Below, piece after piece: positions 14,079 through 21,783 of a stretch of DNA of 24,884 nucleotides (its first letter is position 1; each line of letters opens with the position of its first letter). The stretch is taken from IMG/VR virus record IMGVR_UViG_3300046002_000386, positions 1-24,884 of that record; one strand, 5' to 3'. This stretch comes from a virus. Position numbers and translations under genes: made by a program. Under the pieces are notes generated by a model. The model was given only the letters and a program-made list of their open reading frames with translations, was not told where the DNA came from and ran no database searches.

Positions 14079-15056
14079 ATGACCAAGAAAATCCTAGTCT
14101 CTTATGACTTTTCGCAAAATGAAATTCAGAACGCTAAGGTTCAAAACTTAGCCTCTGACCCCAGTTCACCAGTTGCCGGCCAGATTTGGTATAACACCAC
14201 CACCGGCAAGCTAATGGTTCGTGATGGTTCGGCTAATGTGGACGTTACCGCGCGCGCTAACCATTCAGGCACCCAGTTAGCAGCCACTATCAGCGATTTG
14301 GCTAGCGTAGTGCAAGCTACCCGCCTCGATCAGTTCGCAGCCCCTACAGCCGCTGTAAGCGCTAACGGCCAACGGTTGACCGGCGTAGCTGACCCAGTAA
14401 GCGCACAGGATGCAGCTACTAAAGGATATGTAGATGCAGCCGTTAACGGTACCGATTGGAAGCAATCAGTACGTGCAGCCACTACCGCTGACATTACATT
14501 GTCCGGCCTGCAAACCGTAGATGGCATTAGCTTGGCTAACGGAGACCGCGTATTGGTTAAAAACCAAGCCGCAGTAGAAAACAACGGTTTGTATGCTGCA
14601 TCCTCGGGCGCATGGGTTCGCACTGAAGATGCAAACTCCAATGCCGAAGTTACAGCCGGTTTGACCGTGATGGTTGAAGAAGGCGTGACTATGGCAGATA
14701 GCCAATGGCGTCTTATCACAGATGGCGGGATTACCGTTGGCACCACCGGCCTTGACTTTGCCCAGATCGGCGCAGGTACAACCTACAGCGCTGGTACAGG
14801 CATTAGCATTGGTGGCAATACCCTTGCTATTGATACAGGTGTTGTGGCTCGCAAGTTCGCTGCGACTGTCGGAGGCGCTGTTAACAGTGTTGTTAATCAT
14901 GGTTTTAACAACCTTGACGTAACTGTGCAATGCTACTTTGTCGCAACTGGCGAAAGCGTAGAATGTGATGTTGTGCGTAACAGCGTGAACCAAGTTACTC
15001 TTGGCTTCGCAGTTGCCCCAGCCGCAGCTTCTATTCGTGTAGTTGTAACTGGCTAA
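14079..15056 (+). CDS. Tail-fibre-like protein
   Basis: 325 aa, GGAG 10 nt upstream. The N-terminus (SSPVAGQIWYNTTTGKLMVR) is an adaptor motif common in phage fibres. The stretch RLTGVADPVSAQDAATKGYV is a very widespread fibre element that ends in a trimerising helix. A beta-rich shaft domain follows (DGISLANGDRVLVKNQAAVE, then LYAASSGAWVRTED). The last 65 residues repeat the beta cap of the preceding gene (VVNHGFNNLDVTVQCYFVAT, then VTLGFAVAPAAASIRVVV). It is probably a trimeric fibre or fibre segment. A terminator follows at 15069. Confidence 0.75.
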   Translation: MTKKILVSYDFSQNEIQNAKVQNLASDPSSPVAGQIWYNTTTGKLMVRDGSANVDVTARANHSGTQLAATISDLASVVQATRLDQFAAPTAAVSANGQRLTGVADPVSAQDAATKGYVDAAVNGTDWKQSVRAATTADITLSGLQTVDGISLANGDRVLVKNQAAVENNGLYAASSGAWVRTEDANSNAEVTAGLTVMVEEGVTMADSQWRLITDGGITVGTTGLDFAQIGAGTTYSAGTGISIGGNTLAIDTGVVARKFAATVGGAVNSVVNHGFNNLDVTVQCYFVATGESVECDVVRNSVNQVTLGFAVAPAAASIRVVVTG

Positions 15057-15068
15057 AATGTAAAGCAT

Positions 15069-15100
15069 ATGCCCTCCACAATGCTGGGGGGCATCTTTTA
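15069..15100 (+). terminator. Rho-independent terminator inside the virion region
   Basis: ATGCCCTCC (15069-15077) pairs with GGGGGGCAT (15086-15094), 9 bp with one G-T pair and an 8-nt loop, followed by CTTTTA. It lies between two fibre genes and 10 nt before the ATG at 15110. It should split expression of the fibre block, giving less of the downstream genes unless a promoter or antitermination compensates. Confidence 0.65.
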
Positions 15101-15109
15101 AGGGTTGCC

Positions 15110-16030
15110 ATGTGTATAGATGTTAATGGTTTTATAGTCGGGTTACTACCGGCTGGTAGTGGTGGCGCTGTAGACCCATTGGAGCTTGCAAACACTACAC
15201 CAACGGCACCCGCAGCGGATAAAGTTAAAGTATTCGGGCGCAAGGTAGGCGGGCGTATGATGCCTGCTTTTATCGGGCCATCAGGTTTAGATTCTAGTTT
15301 GCAAGCATCGTTTGCACGTAACAGCATTGCCTTTGCACGGCCAATTGGCAACACTAATACAGTTTCAACCAGTGGCATTATGCTAAGTATGACCGGTTCA
15401 GCGCAAACATTAAATGTAGCGCCTACAAACCATCACATGGCAATGAAACATGTAATCTATGCAGCAACAGTTGCAGCGGCTACGGCGGTAGGTGGTTTTT
15501 ATACTTTGCATCCACAATATTTTAGAGGCGTAGCAAATAGCAAGTTAGGCGGTTTTCATTTTGTATGCAGATTTGGCCCGGGCACATTTGGCACTGCTAC
15601 AATTGCAGCAGCTAATGCCACACGTCGAGGTTTTTGTGGTTTTACATCATCCGTAGCAAATAATACAGACGTAAACCCGTCAACTATCGCCAATGTGCTA
15701 GGCGTAGGATGTGATAATACTGATACTACATATCAGATTATGCACAAAACCGGCACAGGCGCGGTAACAAAGATAAATACAGGTATTGTAAAAAGCGTAG
15801 CAGATAACACTGAAGTGTATGAATTAGCTATGTTCTGCGCACCGGGTAAAACTGAGGTGCATTTTGAAGTTACAAACTTAACTACCGGATTCGTGTTTAA
15901 TCACACAGCAAATACAAATTTACCTGCTGAAACTGCAATGCTAGCCCCACGCGGTTATTATTCAGTCGGCGGTACATCTAGCACTATTGGCTTTGCGTTA
16001 ATGAGCCTATACATTGAAACTGATTATTAA
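15110..16030 (+). CDS. Phage tail or surface protein (beta-rich)
   Basis: 306 aa, AAGGG before the ATG. Residues 20-70 hold the recognisable block ADKVKVFGRKVGGRMMPAFI followed by GPSGLDSSLQASFARN, which recurs in a family of phage tail-associated proteins. The remaining 230 residues are a single beta-rich domain (GGFHFVCRFGPGTFGTATIA, RRGFCGFTSS, TIANVLGVGCDNTD) ending IGFALMSLYIETDY. This looks like a lectin-like or jelly-roll receptor-binding domain, although no binding site can be named. It comes immediately after a terminator and 8 nt before the S74 fibre gene. Confidence 0.7.
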   Translation: MCIDVNGFIVGLLPAGSGGAVDPLELANTTPTAPAADKVKVFGRKVGGRMMPAFIGPSGLDSSLQASFARNSIAFARPIGNTNTVSTSGIMLSMTGSAQTLNVAPTNHHMAMKHVIYAATVAAATAVGGFYTLHPQYFRGVANSKLGGFHFVCRFGPGTFGTATIAAANATRRGFCGFTSSVANNTDVNPSTIANVLGVGCDNTDTTYQIMHKTGTGAVTKINTGIVKSVADNTEVYELAMFCAPGKTEVHFEVTNLTTGFVFNHTANTNLPAETAMLAPRGYYSVGGTSSTIGFALMSLYIETDY

Positions 16031-16038
16031 GGTCTTAC

Positions 16039-18036
16039 ATGTCAACCAAGCAATTAAACTTTAAATCTTTGCCAGTTATTGCAGCCGCTGATGGTGCAAC
16101 TAGCCCAGCGCTTACCGCAAGCGATAAGGGCGCATTGGCCTTTAGCACCACCATTAGCAAGGCGCTTATGTGGGATGGCGCAAAATGGACTAGCGCGGGG
16201 CTTAAAGGCGACACAGGGGCTACAGGCGCGGTATCAGCAGCAGATCAAACCAAACTAAACGGCATACAAGCCGGAGCAACTGCAAACGCAACCGACGCGC
16301 AATTGCGTGATCGTAGCACCCACACAGGCGCGCAAGCCATCGCAACAGTTACAGGTTTGCAATCTATGCTAGATGGTAAATCATCTACCACGCATACCCA
16401 CGCTAATGCATCTACTACAGTGGCGGGCTTTATGTCAGACGCTGACAAAACCAAGATAGACGGTATTTCAGCAGGCGCTAACGCTTATGTTCATCCTGCT
16501 AACCATCCCGCAAGTGTTATCACTCAGGATGCAAGTAATAGGTTCGTGTCTGACGCAGAGAAAACAGCGTGGAATGCTAAGCAAGCTGCACTTGGGTTCA
16601 CACCTGTCCAGCAGGGCGGCGGCGCTAACCAAGGCGCAAATAAAATTTATCTCGGGTGGGGCACTGACTCGAAATTGAAGCTGCAAGTTGACGCGACCGA
16701 TTTTGGCTCCACTTGGCCGGTTAATATTTCATTAAACGCCGCGACCGCTACGGCCTTATCAGTCGGGGCTGACCGTACAAAGCTAGATGGCATTGCGGCA
16801 AGCGCAAACAACTACGCTCACCCAGCAACCCATCCCGCAAGTGTTATTGCTCAGGATGCAAGTAACCGATTTGTTACTGATGCTGAGAAAACAGGGTGGG
16901 ATGCTAAGCAACCGGCAGGAACTTACGCAACGGGCACAGGCACAGCAAGCGGCACAAACACTGGCGACCAGACCACAATTACCGGCAATGCGGGCTCTGC
17001 AACTACTCTATCAACTGGTGCCGATCGTACTAAACTTGACGGCATTGCTGCAGGCGCAACCGCCTACGCGCATCCTGCGACCCATCCCGCAAGTGTCATA
17101 ACTCAGGATGCTAGTAATCGGTTTGTAACCGATACAGAAAAGGCAGCTTGGAATGAAGCAGGTAATAAAGTTAAAATACATGCAACCACTAAAAGCGTTG
17201 CAATTGGTACTTTTTCAGGGGGACAGGGCGGCACAAACAATGTGGCTATTGGCTTGCAATCAATGCAAGTAAGTACTACAGGTGGGTATAACTCATGTAT
17301 TGGACATAATTCATTACAAGCAAATCAAGATGGTGCATACAATACAGCAATTGGCGCAGGAAGTATTCAAAATAATACAACTGGGACTAATAATTCTGCA
17401 TTAGGTTATTTTGCAAGTAATTCTAATACAACAGGAGGTTATAACGTTGCAATTGGTCCTAATGCACTACGAACAAATAAAACTGGAAACAGCAATGTAG
17501 CAATTGGCAGCATGGCTTTATCTGTAGCAATTGGAGAAGGAAGGAATACTGCAATTGGTTCCAACGCATTACAAGACCTTACAACTGGTGTTGCAAATAT
17601 ATGTATAGGAACTAGAGGCTCTACTCCAACAAGTACGCCAGTATTTAATGTAGTTGCACAAAATGACCATGTGGTAATGGGGAGTTCAACAGTCACAAAT
17701 GCTTACATTAAAGTAGCGTGGACAGTGGTATCCGATGCACGCGATAAGACAAACTTTAAAGCTATTCCGCATGGTTTGGATTTTGTAAAGCAGCTAAAAC
17801 CTACCGCGTATCAGTTCAGAACCGACCGTGGCAGCGAAAAAACTAACGGCGGCGTGCGGTACGGTTTCAAGGCGCAGGACATTGCAGCCATTGAACCAGA
17901 GGCGGTTATAGTTGATATTACTAACCCTGAAAAACTCTATTACAATGAAAGCAATCTGATTCCAATATTGGTTAAAGCTATACAAGAATTGTCGGCTGAA
18001 GTTGAACGCTTAAAAAATGCAAATTCAAATACTTAA
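16039..18036 (+). CDS. Tail fibre with S74 intramolecular chaperone
   Basis: 665 aa, modular. Residues 1-60 are an N-terminal adaptor (GALAFSTTISKALMWDGAKW). Residues 65-375 hold repeats of the type DKTKIDGISAGA and three 34-residue repeats (149-182, 258-291, 342-375). Residues about 385-530 have a YadA-head-like run of NVAIG, NTAIG and similar repeats every 15-18 residues. The last 101 residues are an S74 chaperone: VVSDARDKTNF with Ser565 and Lys570 in the +5 spacing of the known Ser/Lys cleavage dyad, then LKPTAYQFRT, GVRYGFKAQD and a helix. The chaperone should trimerise the fibre and then cut itself off before Ser565. The gene overlaps gp10 by 20 nt. Confidence 0.9.
   Translation: MSTKQLNFKSLPVIAAADGATSPALTASDKGALAFSTTISKALMWDGAKWTSAGLKGDTGATGAVSAADQTKLNGIQAGATANATDAQLRDRSTHTGAQAIATVTGLQSMLDGKSSTTHTHANASTTVAGFMSDADKTKIDGISAGANAYVHPANHPASVITQDASNRFVSDAEKTAWNAKQAALGFTPVQQGGGANQGANKIYLGWGTDSKLKLQVDATDFGSTWPVNISLNAATATALSVGADRTKLDGIAASANNYAHPATHPASVIAQDASNRFVTDAEKTGWDAKQPAGTYATGTGTASGTNTGDQTTITGNAGSATTLSTGADRTKLDGIAAGATAYAHPATHPASVITQDASNRFVTDTEKAAWNEAGNKVKIHATTKSVAIGTFSGGQGGTNNVAIGLQSMQVSTTGGYNSCIGHNSLQANQDGAYNTAIGAGSIQNNTTGTNNSALGYFASNSNTTGGYNVAIGPNALRTNKTGNSNVAIGSMALSVAIGEGRNTAIGSNALQDLTTGVANICIGTRGSTPTSTPVFNVVAQNDHVVMGSSTVTNAYIKVAWTVVSDARDKTNFKAIPHGLDFVKQLKPTAYQFRTDRGSEKTNGGVRYGFKAQDIAAIEPEAVIVDITNPEKLYYNESNLIPILVKAIQELSAEVERLKNANSNT
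16483..17163 (+). repeat. Three 102-bp repeats in the fibre gene
   Basis: Units lie at 16483-16584, 16810-16911 and 17062-17163. Each encodes 34 residues with the core HPASVI(T/A)QDASNRFV. The DNA cores CCATCCCGCAAGTGT and CTCAGGATGC are kept in all three, including synonymous positions, which suggests fairly recent duplication or gene conversion. Spacing between units differs (327 and 252 nt). Confidence 0.85.
17195..17619 (+). repeat. Region of YadA-head-like AIG repeats in the fibre gene
   Basis: GCAATTGG recurs about six times here and encodes the AIG core of 15-18-residue units (NVAIG, NTAIG, NICIG). The stretch is visibly more AT-rich than the fibre DNA before it, which fits a module acquired separately. 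Such repeats form left-handed beta-roll heads in trimeric adhesins. Confidence 0.7.
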
Positions 18037-19414
18037 CGGAATTTTTACGGATAGCACGGCAGACATTAAGACTGCCTATCCGGTGAATCTAATACCCGTG
18101 CCCATTGATAGCGGTATCAGCAAGGGCTATTTAAGCCCCGCTGAAGGCTTAGTAGCCAATGGTGCAGGCGCTGGTATAGACCGTGGCGGTATTGAGTGGC
18201 AGGGCGTTTGTTATCGCGTTATGGGAACTAAGCTGGTAACCGTTGCAAGCAATGGCACAGTTACCACGCTCGGCGATGTTGGCGGCACTGGCTTGGTTAC
18301 ATTTGATTATTCATTTGATCGTTTAGCCATTGCAAGCGGTGGGCGTTTGTACTACTGGAATGGAACGCTAACCCAAGTGACAGACCCAGATTTAGGCACT
18401 GTTATTGATTTTTGCTGGGTTGACGGTTATTTCATGACAACCGACGGCGAGTTTTTAATTGTTACAGAGTTAAATGACCCAACACAGATCAACCCGTTAA
18501 AGTACGGCAGCTCTGAGGTTGACCCTGACCCAGTTATAGCATTGGTCAAATTGCGCAATGAGGTATATGCCATTAACCGGCATACTATTGAGGTATTTGA
18601 CAACGTAGGCGGTGATTTATTCCCTTTTCAGCGCATCGATGGCGCTCAGATTCAAAAGGGTGCCATAGGTACATTTGCATGTTGCGTTTACAACGAGTCT
18701 ATTGCTTACTTAGGCAGCGGTCGCAATGAAGCACCTGGCATCTATTTGGGTGCAAATGCCACAGCGCAAAAAATCAGCACGCAAGAAATAGATGGTTTGC
18801 TTTTAACCTACACCGAAGCACAGCTATCTGGCGTAAAGCTAGAATCACGCAACGATAAATCACACCAATACCTTTATGTGCATTTGCCAGATCGGACTAT
18901 GGTTTACGACATAGCATCTTCGCAAGTGTTCCAAACTCAGGTATGGTTTACGCTAACGAGCGACATTGTAGGCTTTGGCCAGTATCGGGCGCGTAACTTT
19001 GTATGGGCATACGACAAATGGCTAATCGGTGACCCTTTGTCTAACTCAGTAGGCTACCTAGACCCCACTATTAGCAGTCACTATGGCGCTAAGGTTCGCT
19101 GGGAGTTTGGCACTATGATTGTGTACAACGAAAGCAATGGCGCTATTTTTAACCGGATTGAATTGGTGGCATTAACCGGCCGCGTTGCTTTAGGCAAAGA
19201 CCCTAGAATCAGCACCAGCTACAGCATAGATGGCATGGTTTGGAGCCAAGAGCGCAGCATAAGCGTAGGCACCATAGGTAACACCGGTAAGCGTTTAGCA
19301 TGGTTTCAGCAGGGGCATATGCGCAACTGGCGTATTCAGCGATTCAAGGGCGATAGCGATGCATACCTATCGTTTGCACGCCTTGAAGCGCAGCTAGAGC
19401 CTTTGGCCTTTTAA
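18017..19414 (+). CDS. P22 gp10-like tail accessory (packaged-DNA stabilisation) protein
   Basis: 465 aa, against 472 in P22 gp10. The N-terminus (MQIQILNGIFTDSTADIKTA, then YPVNLIPVPID) is the conserved start of this family. The body is a series of beta blades typical of its propeller (FDRLAIASGGRLYYW, CWVDGYFMTTDGEFLI, VFDNVGGDLFPFQRIDGAQI, AYLGSGRNEAPGIYLGANAT). The C-terminus ends WRIQRFKGDSDAYLSFARLE. gp10 makes the second layer of the neck under gp4 and closes the head for the needle. It starts inside the 3' end of the fibre gene and is followed after 2 nt by the needle-position gene. Confidence 0.92.
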   Translation: MQIQILNGIFTDSTADIKTAYPVNLIPVPIDSGISKGYLSPAEGLVANGAGAGIDRGGIEWQGVCYRVMGTKLVTVASNGTVTTLGDVGGTGLVTFDYSFDRLAIASGGRLYYWNGTLTQVTDPDLGTVIDFCWVDGYFMTTDGEFLIVTELNDPTQINPLKYGSSEVDPDPVIALVKLRNEVYAINRHTIEVFDNVGGDLFPFQRIDGAQIQKGAIGTFACCVYNESIAYLGSGRNEAPGIYLGANATAQKISTQEIDGLLLTYTEAQLSGVKLESRNDKSHQYLYVHLPDRTMVYDIASSQVFQTQVWFTLTSDIVGFGQYRARNFVWAYDKWLIGDPLSNSVGYLDPTISSHYGAKVRWEFGTMIVYNESNGAIFNRIELVALTGRVALGKDPRISTSYSIDGMVWSQERSISVGTIGNTGKRLAWFQQGHMRNWRIQRFKGDSDAYLSFARLEAQLEPLAF

Positions 19415-19416
19415 TC

Positions 19417-20277
19417 ATGGCAACACAAAAGCTAAACCTAACCCGTGACCAGTTAGCAACGTTTTTAAAAAGTCACGAGCAGATAAAACAGTTTGAGCGT
19501 TTGTTTCAAATTGTAGAGGAAATAGCACCGTTAACCGATACGGAAGGCATACAGATCAATGCGGAGCAAGCGCAAGCCACGGCTAATACTGCATTGGATT
19601 TAATTAGTACAATCTCGCAGGCATTGGCGTTAAACACCGGCGCGGCAGATCAAAAAGCTAATGAGGCCTTAATCAAGATTGAGCAATTGGCGCAAAGCAT
19701 AGAGATAAACAATTCCATTGCACAAACCAAGGCGCAGCAAGCCTTAGATGCGGTAGCTAAGCTCACACCAATGGTTGAATGGTTAGCACTGGCACCGGCA
19801 CCTCGGGAATTCAAACGCTCACGCTATGGTGCGTTTTACGATACCACTACGCAAACAGCACCAGCTATAAACACAGCTACACCGATTACATTTAACACTA
19901 CAAACCTATCAAAAGGTATTTATCTAGGTACACCAGCATCACGCATTTACGTGGATACGCAGGGCATTTATAACGTACAGTTTTCTATTCAATTAGATAA
20001 AACCACTGGCGGCGTAGATGAGTTCTTTGTATGGTTTAGACAAAATGGCGTTGATATACCAGATTCATGTAGCCAAGTTAGAATACAAGGTAACAATGCC
20101 GAAGTATTGGCAACGGTTAATTATTTTGTAAACATGAAATACCATGATTACATGGAGATAGTGTTTGCAGTAACGGATACAGCAACTAAAATCACATCGT
20201 TTCCGGCTACTGCGTTTTCGCCATCTATCCCTGGCATTATTGTTACAATATCCAATAACATCGAAGGCATGATATGA
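19417..20277 (+). CDS. Coiled-coil protein with C1q/TNF-like knob: candidate tail needle
   Basis: 286 aa. Residues 1-35 (LNLTRDQLATFLKSHEQIKQ and following) are a conserved helical N-terminus. About 40-125 are alanine-rich heptads (QINAEQAQATANTALDLIST, then IAQTKAQQALDAVAKL), i.e. a long trimeric coiled coil. From 138 on there is a beta-sandwich knob: RYGAFYDTTTQTAPAINTAT, GIYLGTPASRIYVDTQGIYN, VQFSIQLDK, then IPSxxVTxxxNN-like GIIVTISNNI. This is a recurrent C1q/TNF-like phage module. In P22 the gene after gp10 encodes the tail needle gp26, a trimeric coiled coil; in the relative Sf6 the needle carries a distal knob. Needle identity is inference from position and architecture, not from sequence identity. 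Confidence 0.7.
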   Translation: MATQKLNLTRDQLATFLKSHEQIKQFERLFQIVEEIAPLTDTEGIQINAEQAQATANTALDLISTISQALALNTGAADQKANEALIKIEQLAQSIEINNSIAQTKAQQALDAVAKLTPMVEWLALAPAPREFKRSRYGAFYDTTTQTAPAINTATPITFNTTNLSKGIYLGTPASRIYVDTQGIYNVQFSIQLDKTTGGVDEFFVWFRQNGVDIPDSCSQVRIQGNNAEVLATVNYFVNMKYHDYMEIVFAVTDTATKITSFPATAFSPSIPGIIVTISNNIEGMI

Positions 20278-20609
20278 CCATCACAGTCAAGGTTTTAGTA
20301 CCACCAAAGCAGCTAGAAGCTACGCAAACAACGCAATATACGGCTACCAATTGCAGAGCAATTATTGATAAATGCACGGTTACAAATACCAATACAAGTA
20401 ACATCACGGTTAGCGTTAACTTGGTGACTAGCGGAGGCACGGCAGGTGTAAGCAATTTGATAGTAGATAGCAGATCAATCGTGCCTGATGAAACCTATAC
20501 ATTCCCTGAGCTAGTGGGACAGGTGTTAGAGTCTGCATCATTTATTAGCACCATAGCAAGCTCGGCCACATCACTAACCATGCGGGTTAGCGGTCGTGAG
20601 ATAACATAA
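20274..20609 (+). CDS. Small beta-sandwich virion protein
   Basis: 111 aa, starting in an ATGA overlap with the needle-position gene. It is almost wholly beta: ITVKVLVPPKQLEATQTTQY, CRAIIDKCTVTNTNTSNITV, LVTSGGTAGVSNLIVDSRSI, then ETYTFPELVGQVLESASFIS and a final MRVSGREIT strand. The same fold recurs in other phages beside tail genes, without assigned function. Tight coupling to the knob protein suggests they are made together and may bind each other. No membrane segment or catalytic motif is seen. Confidence 0.7.
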   Translation: MTITVKVLVPPKQLEATQTTQYTATNCRAIIDKCTVTNTNTSNITVSVNLVTSGGTAGVSNLIVDSRSIVPDETYTFPELVGQVLESASFISTIASSATSLTMRVSGREIT

Positions 20610-20618
20610 GGGCAGATC

Positions 20619-21053
20619 ATGAATTTAATGACAATAAACGAAATGCCAACTAGAGAAAAAATTCAAAGGTTGCAAGAAACAATGCTACCAATGCAAACAG
20701 AGCAACCAGAGCCTCGGCATTTTTTTGCACCAGGTATGTATATGCGAGAATTGGTTGTACCAGCCGGAATGCTAATGGTAGGTAAAATACACAAGCATGC
20801 ACATTTTCTAATGGTATTAAAAGGCAAAGCCGAAGTTATTAGCGAGTTTGGTAGAATGATAGTGGAAGCAGGCCATCTTTCAGTATCTCCATCTGGAGTA
20901 AAACGTGTGGTGTTAGCGTTAGAAGATACTCAGTTTGTTACTGTTCACGTCAATAAAAATGATTCTCAAGATTTAGAAATTATTGAATCTGAGCATATTG
21001 AGCCAGAAATTTTATCAATTAACGATAAAGAAAAACAGGAGCATATATTATGA
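20619..21053 (+). CDS. Cupin-domain protein
   Basis: 144 aa, AAGGG 6 nt before the ATG. Residues 33-115 form a single cupin barrel: HFFAPGMYMRELVVPAGMLM, then the first metal motif with H58, H60 and H62 (GKIHKHAHF), GKAEVISEFGRMIVEAGH and a second motif ending FVTVHV. The usual His in the second half is not in its ordinary place (SPSGVKRVVLALED), and a His appears later, so metal binding may use H58/H60 plus this one. The C-terminal 35 residues are acidic and charged. Phage cupins of this kind sit in virion gene clusters; the substrate is unknown. It overlaps the first ejection protein gene by ATGA. Confidence 0.8.
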   Translation: MNLMTINEMPTREKIQRLQETMLPMQTEQPEPRHFFAPGMYMRELVVPAGMLMVGKIHKHAHFLMVLKGKAEVISEFGRMIVEAGHLSVSPSGVKRVVLALEDTQFVTVHVNKNDSQDLEIIESEHIEPEILSINDKEKQEHIL

Positions 21054-21775
21054 CATGGGGAATGGTTGCAATGGCAACAGCTACAGTAATATCAGCAAAT
21101 AGTGCATCAAAATCGGCAAGCGCACAATCTCAAGCGGCAGGCCAAGCGGCTGATACTCAGGCAGGCGCTGCACAAGCTGGAATAGATGAACAGCGCAGGC
21201 AGTTTGATTTAACGCAAAATCTATTGCAACCGTATACGCAAGCAGGTGCACCGGCATTACAGCAACAGCAAGCCTTTTTAGGCTTAGGCGGTGCACCAGC
21301 GCAACAGCAAGCCATACAGGGCATTGAACAATCACCAGCTATGCAGGCCATGATGCAACAGGGCGAGAATGCCATGTTGCAAAATGCGTCAGCGACTGGA
21401 GGTTTACGTGGTGGTAATATTCAGGGTGCACTAGCCCAATTTAGGCCACAATTGCTAAACCAGCTTATCAATCAGCAATATGAACGCTTAGGAGGTCTAA
21501 CCAGTTTAGGCCAACAATCAGCGGCAGGCGTAGGTACAGCAGGTATGCAAACCGGTGCAAACATTGCTAACCTTATGGGGCAGCAAGGCGCAGCGCAGGC
21601 CGGTGGAATACTAGGACAAGGCAGGGCGCAAGCAATGCAAGCAAACGTACTACCGCAAGCCATTGGGCAATTCGCAGGCATGGGTGGCTTTAATGGTTTT
21701 GGCGGTGGCAACGGTGTAACTGGTAATGATTTTAACTTTTCACCAGTTGGCGGCAGCGGTCAGCTATCTTTTTAA
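21050..21775 (+). CDS. Ejection protein 1 (P22 gp7-position, DNA transfer)
   Basis: 241 aa, against about 229 in P22 gp7, and in the same place. The N-terminus is a hydrophobic Ala/Ser segment (GMVAMATATVISANSASKSA). The rest is Gln/Ala/Gly-rich with helices (QFDLTQNLLQPYTQAGAPAL, NAMLQNASATGGLRGGNIQG, QYERLGGLTSLGQQSAAGVG) and a glycine-rich C-terminus (GMGGFNGFGGGNGVTG). Ejection proteins leave the capsid with the DNA and help build a channel across the envelope. Sequence identity to gp7 is not claimed; the composition and order are. Confidence 0.75.
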   Translation: MTWGMVAMATATVISANSASKSASAQSQAAGQAADTQAGAAQAGIDEQRRQFDLTQNLLQPYTQAGAPALQQQQAFLGLGGAPAQQQAIQGIEQSPAMQAMMQQGENAMLQNASATGGLRGGNIQGALAQFRPQLLNQLINQQYERLGGLTSLGQQSAAGVGTAGMQTGANIANLMGQQGAAQAGGILGQGRAQAMQANVLPQAIGQFAGMGGFNGFGGGNGVTGNDFNFSPVGGSGQLSF

Positions 21776-21783
21776 GGTTAAAA

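Noticed and set aside
14466-15068. 200-codon open frame on the minus strand
   Set aside because: It lies wholly over the fibre gene at 14079-15056, has an unlikely composition rich in Cys and Asn, and has no ribosome site. It is an antisense shadow.
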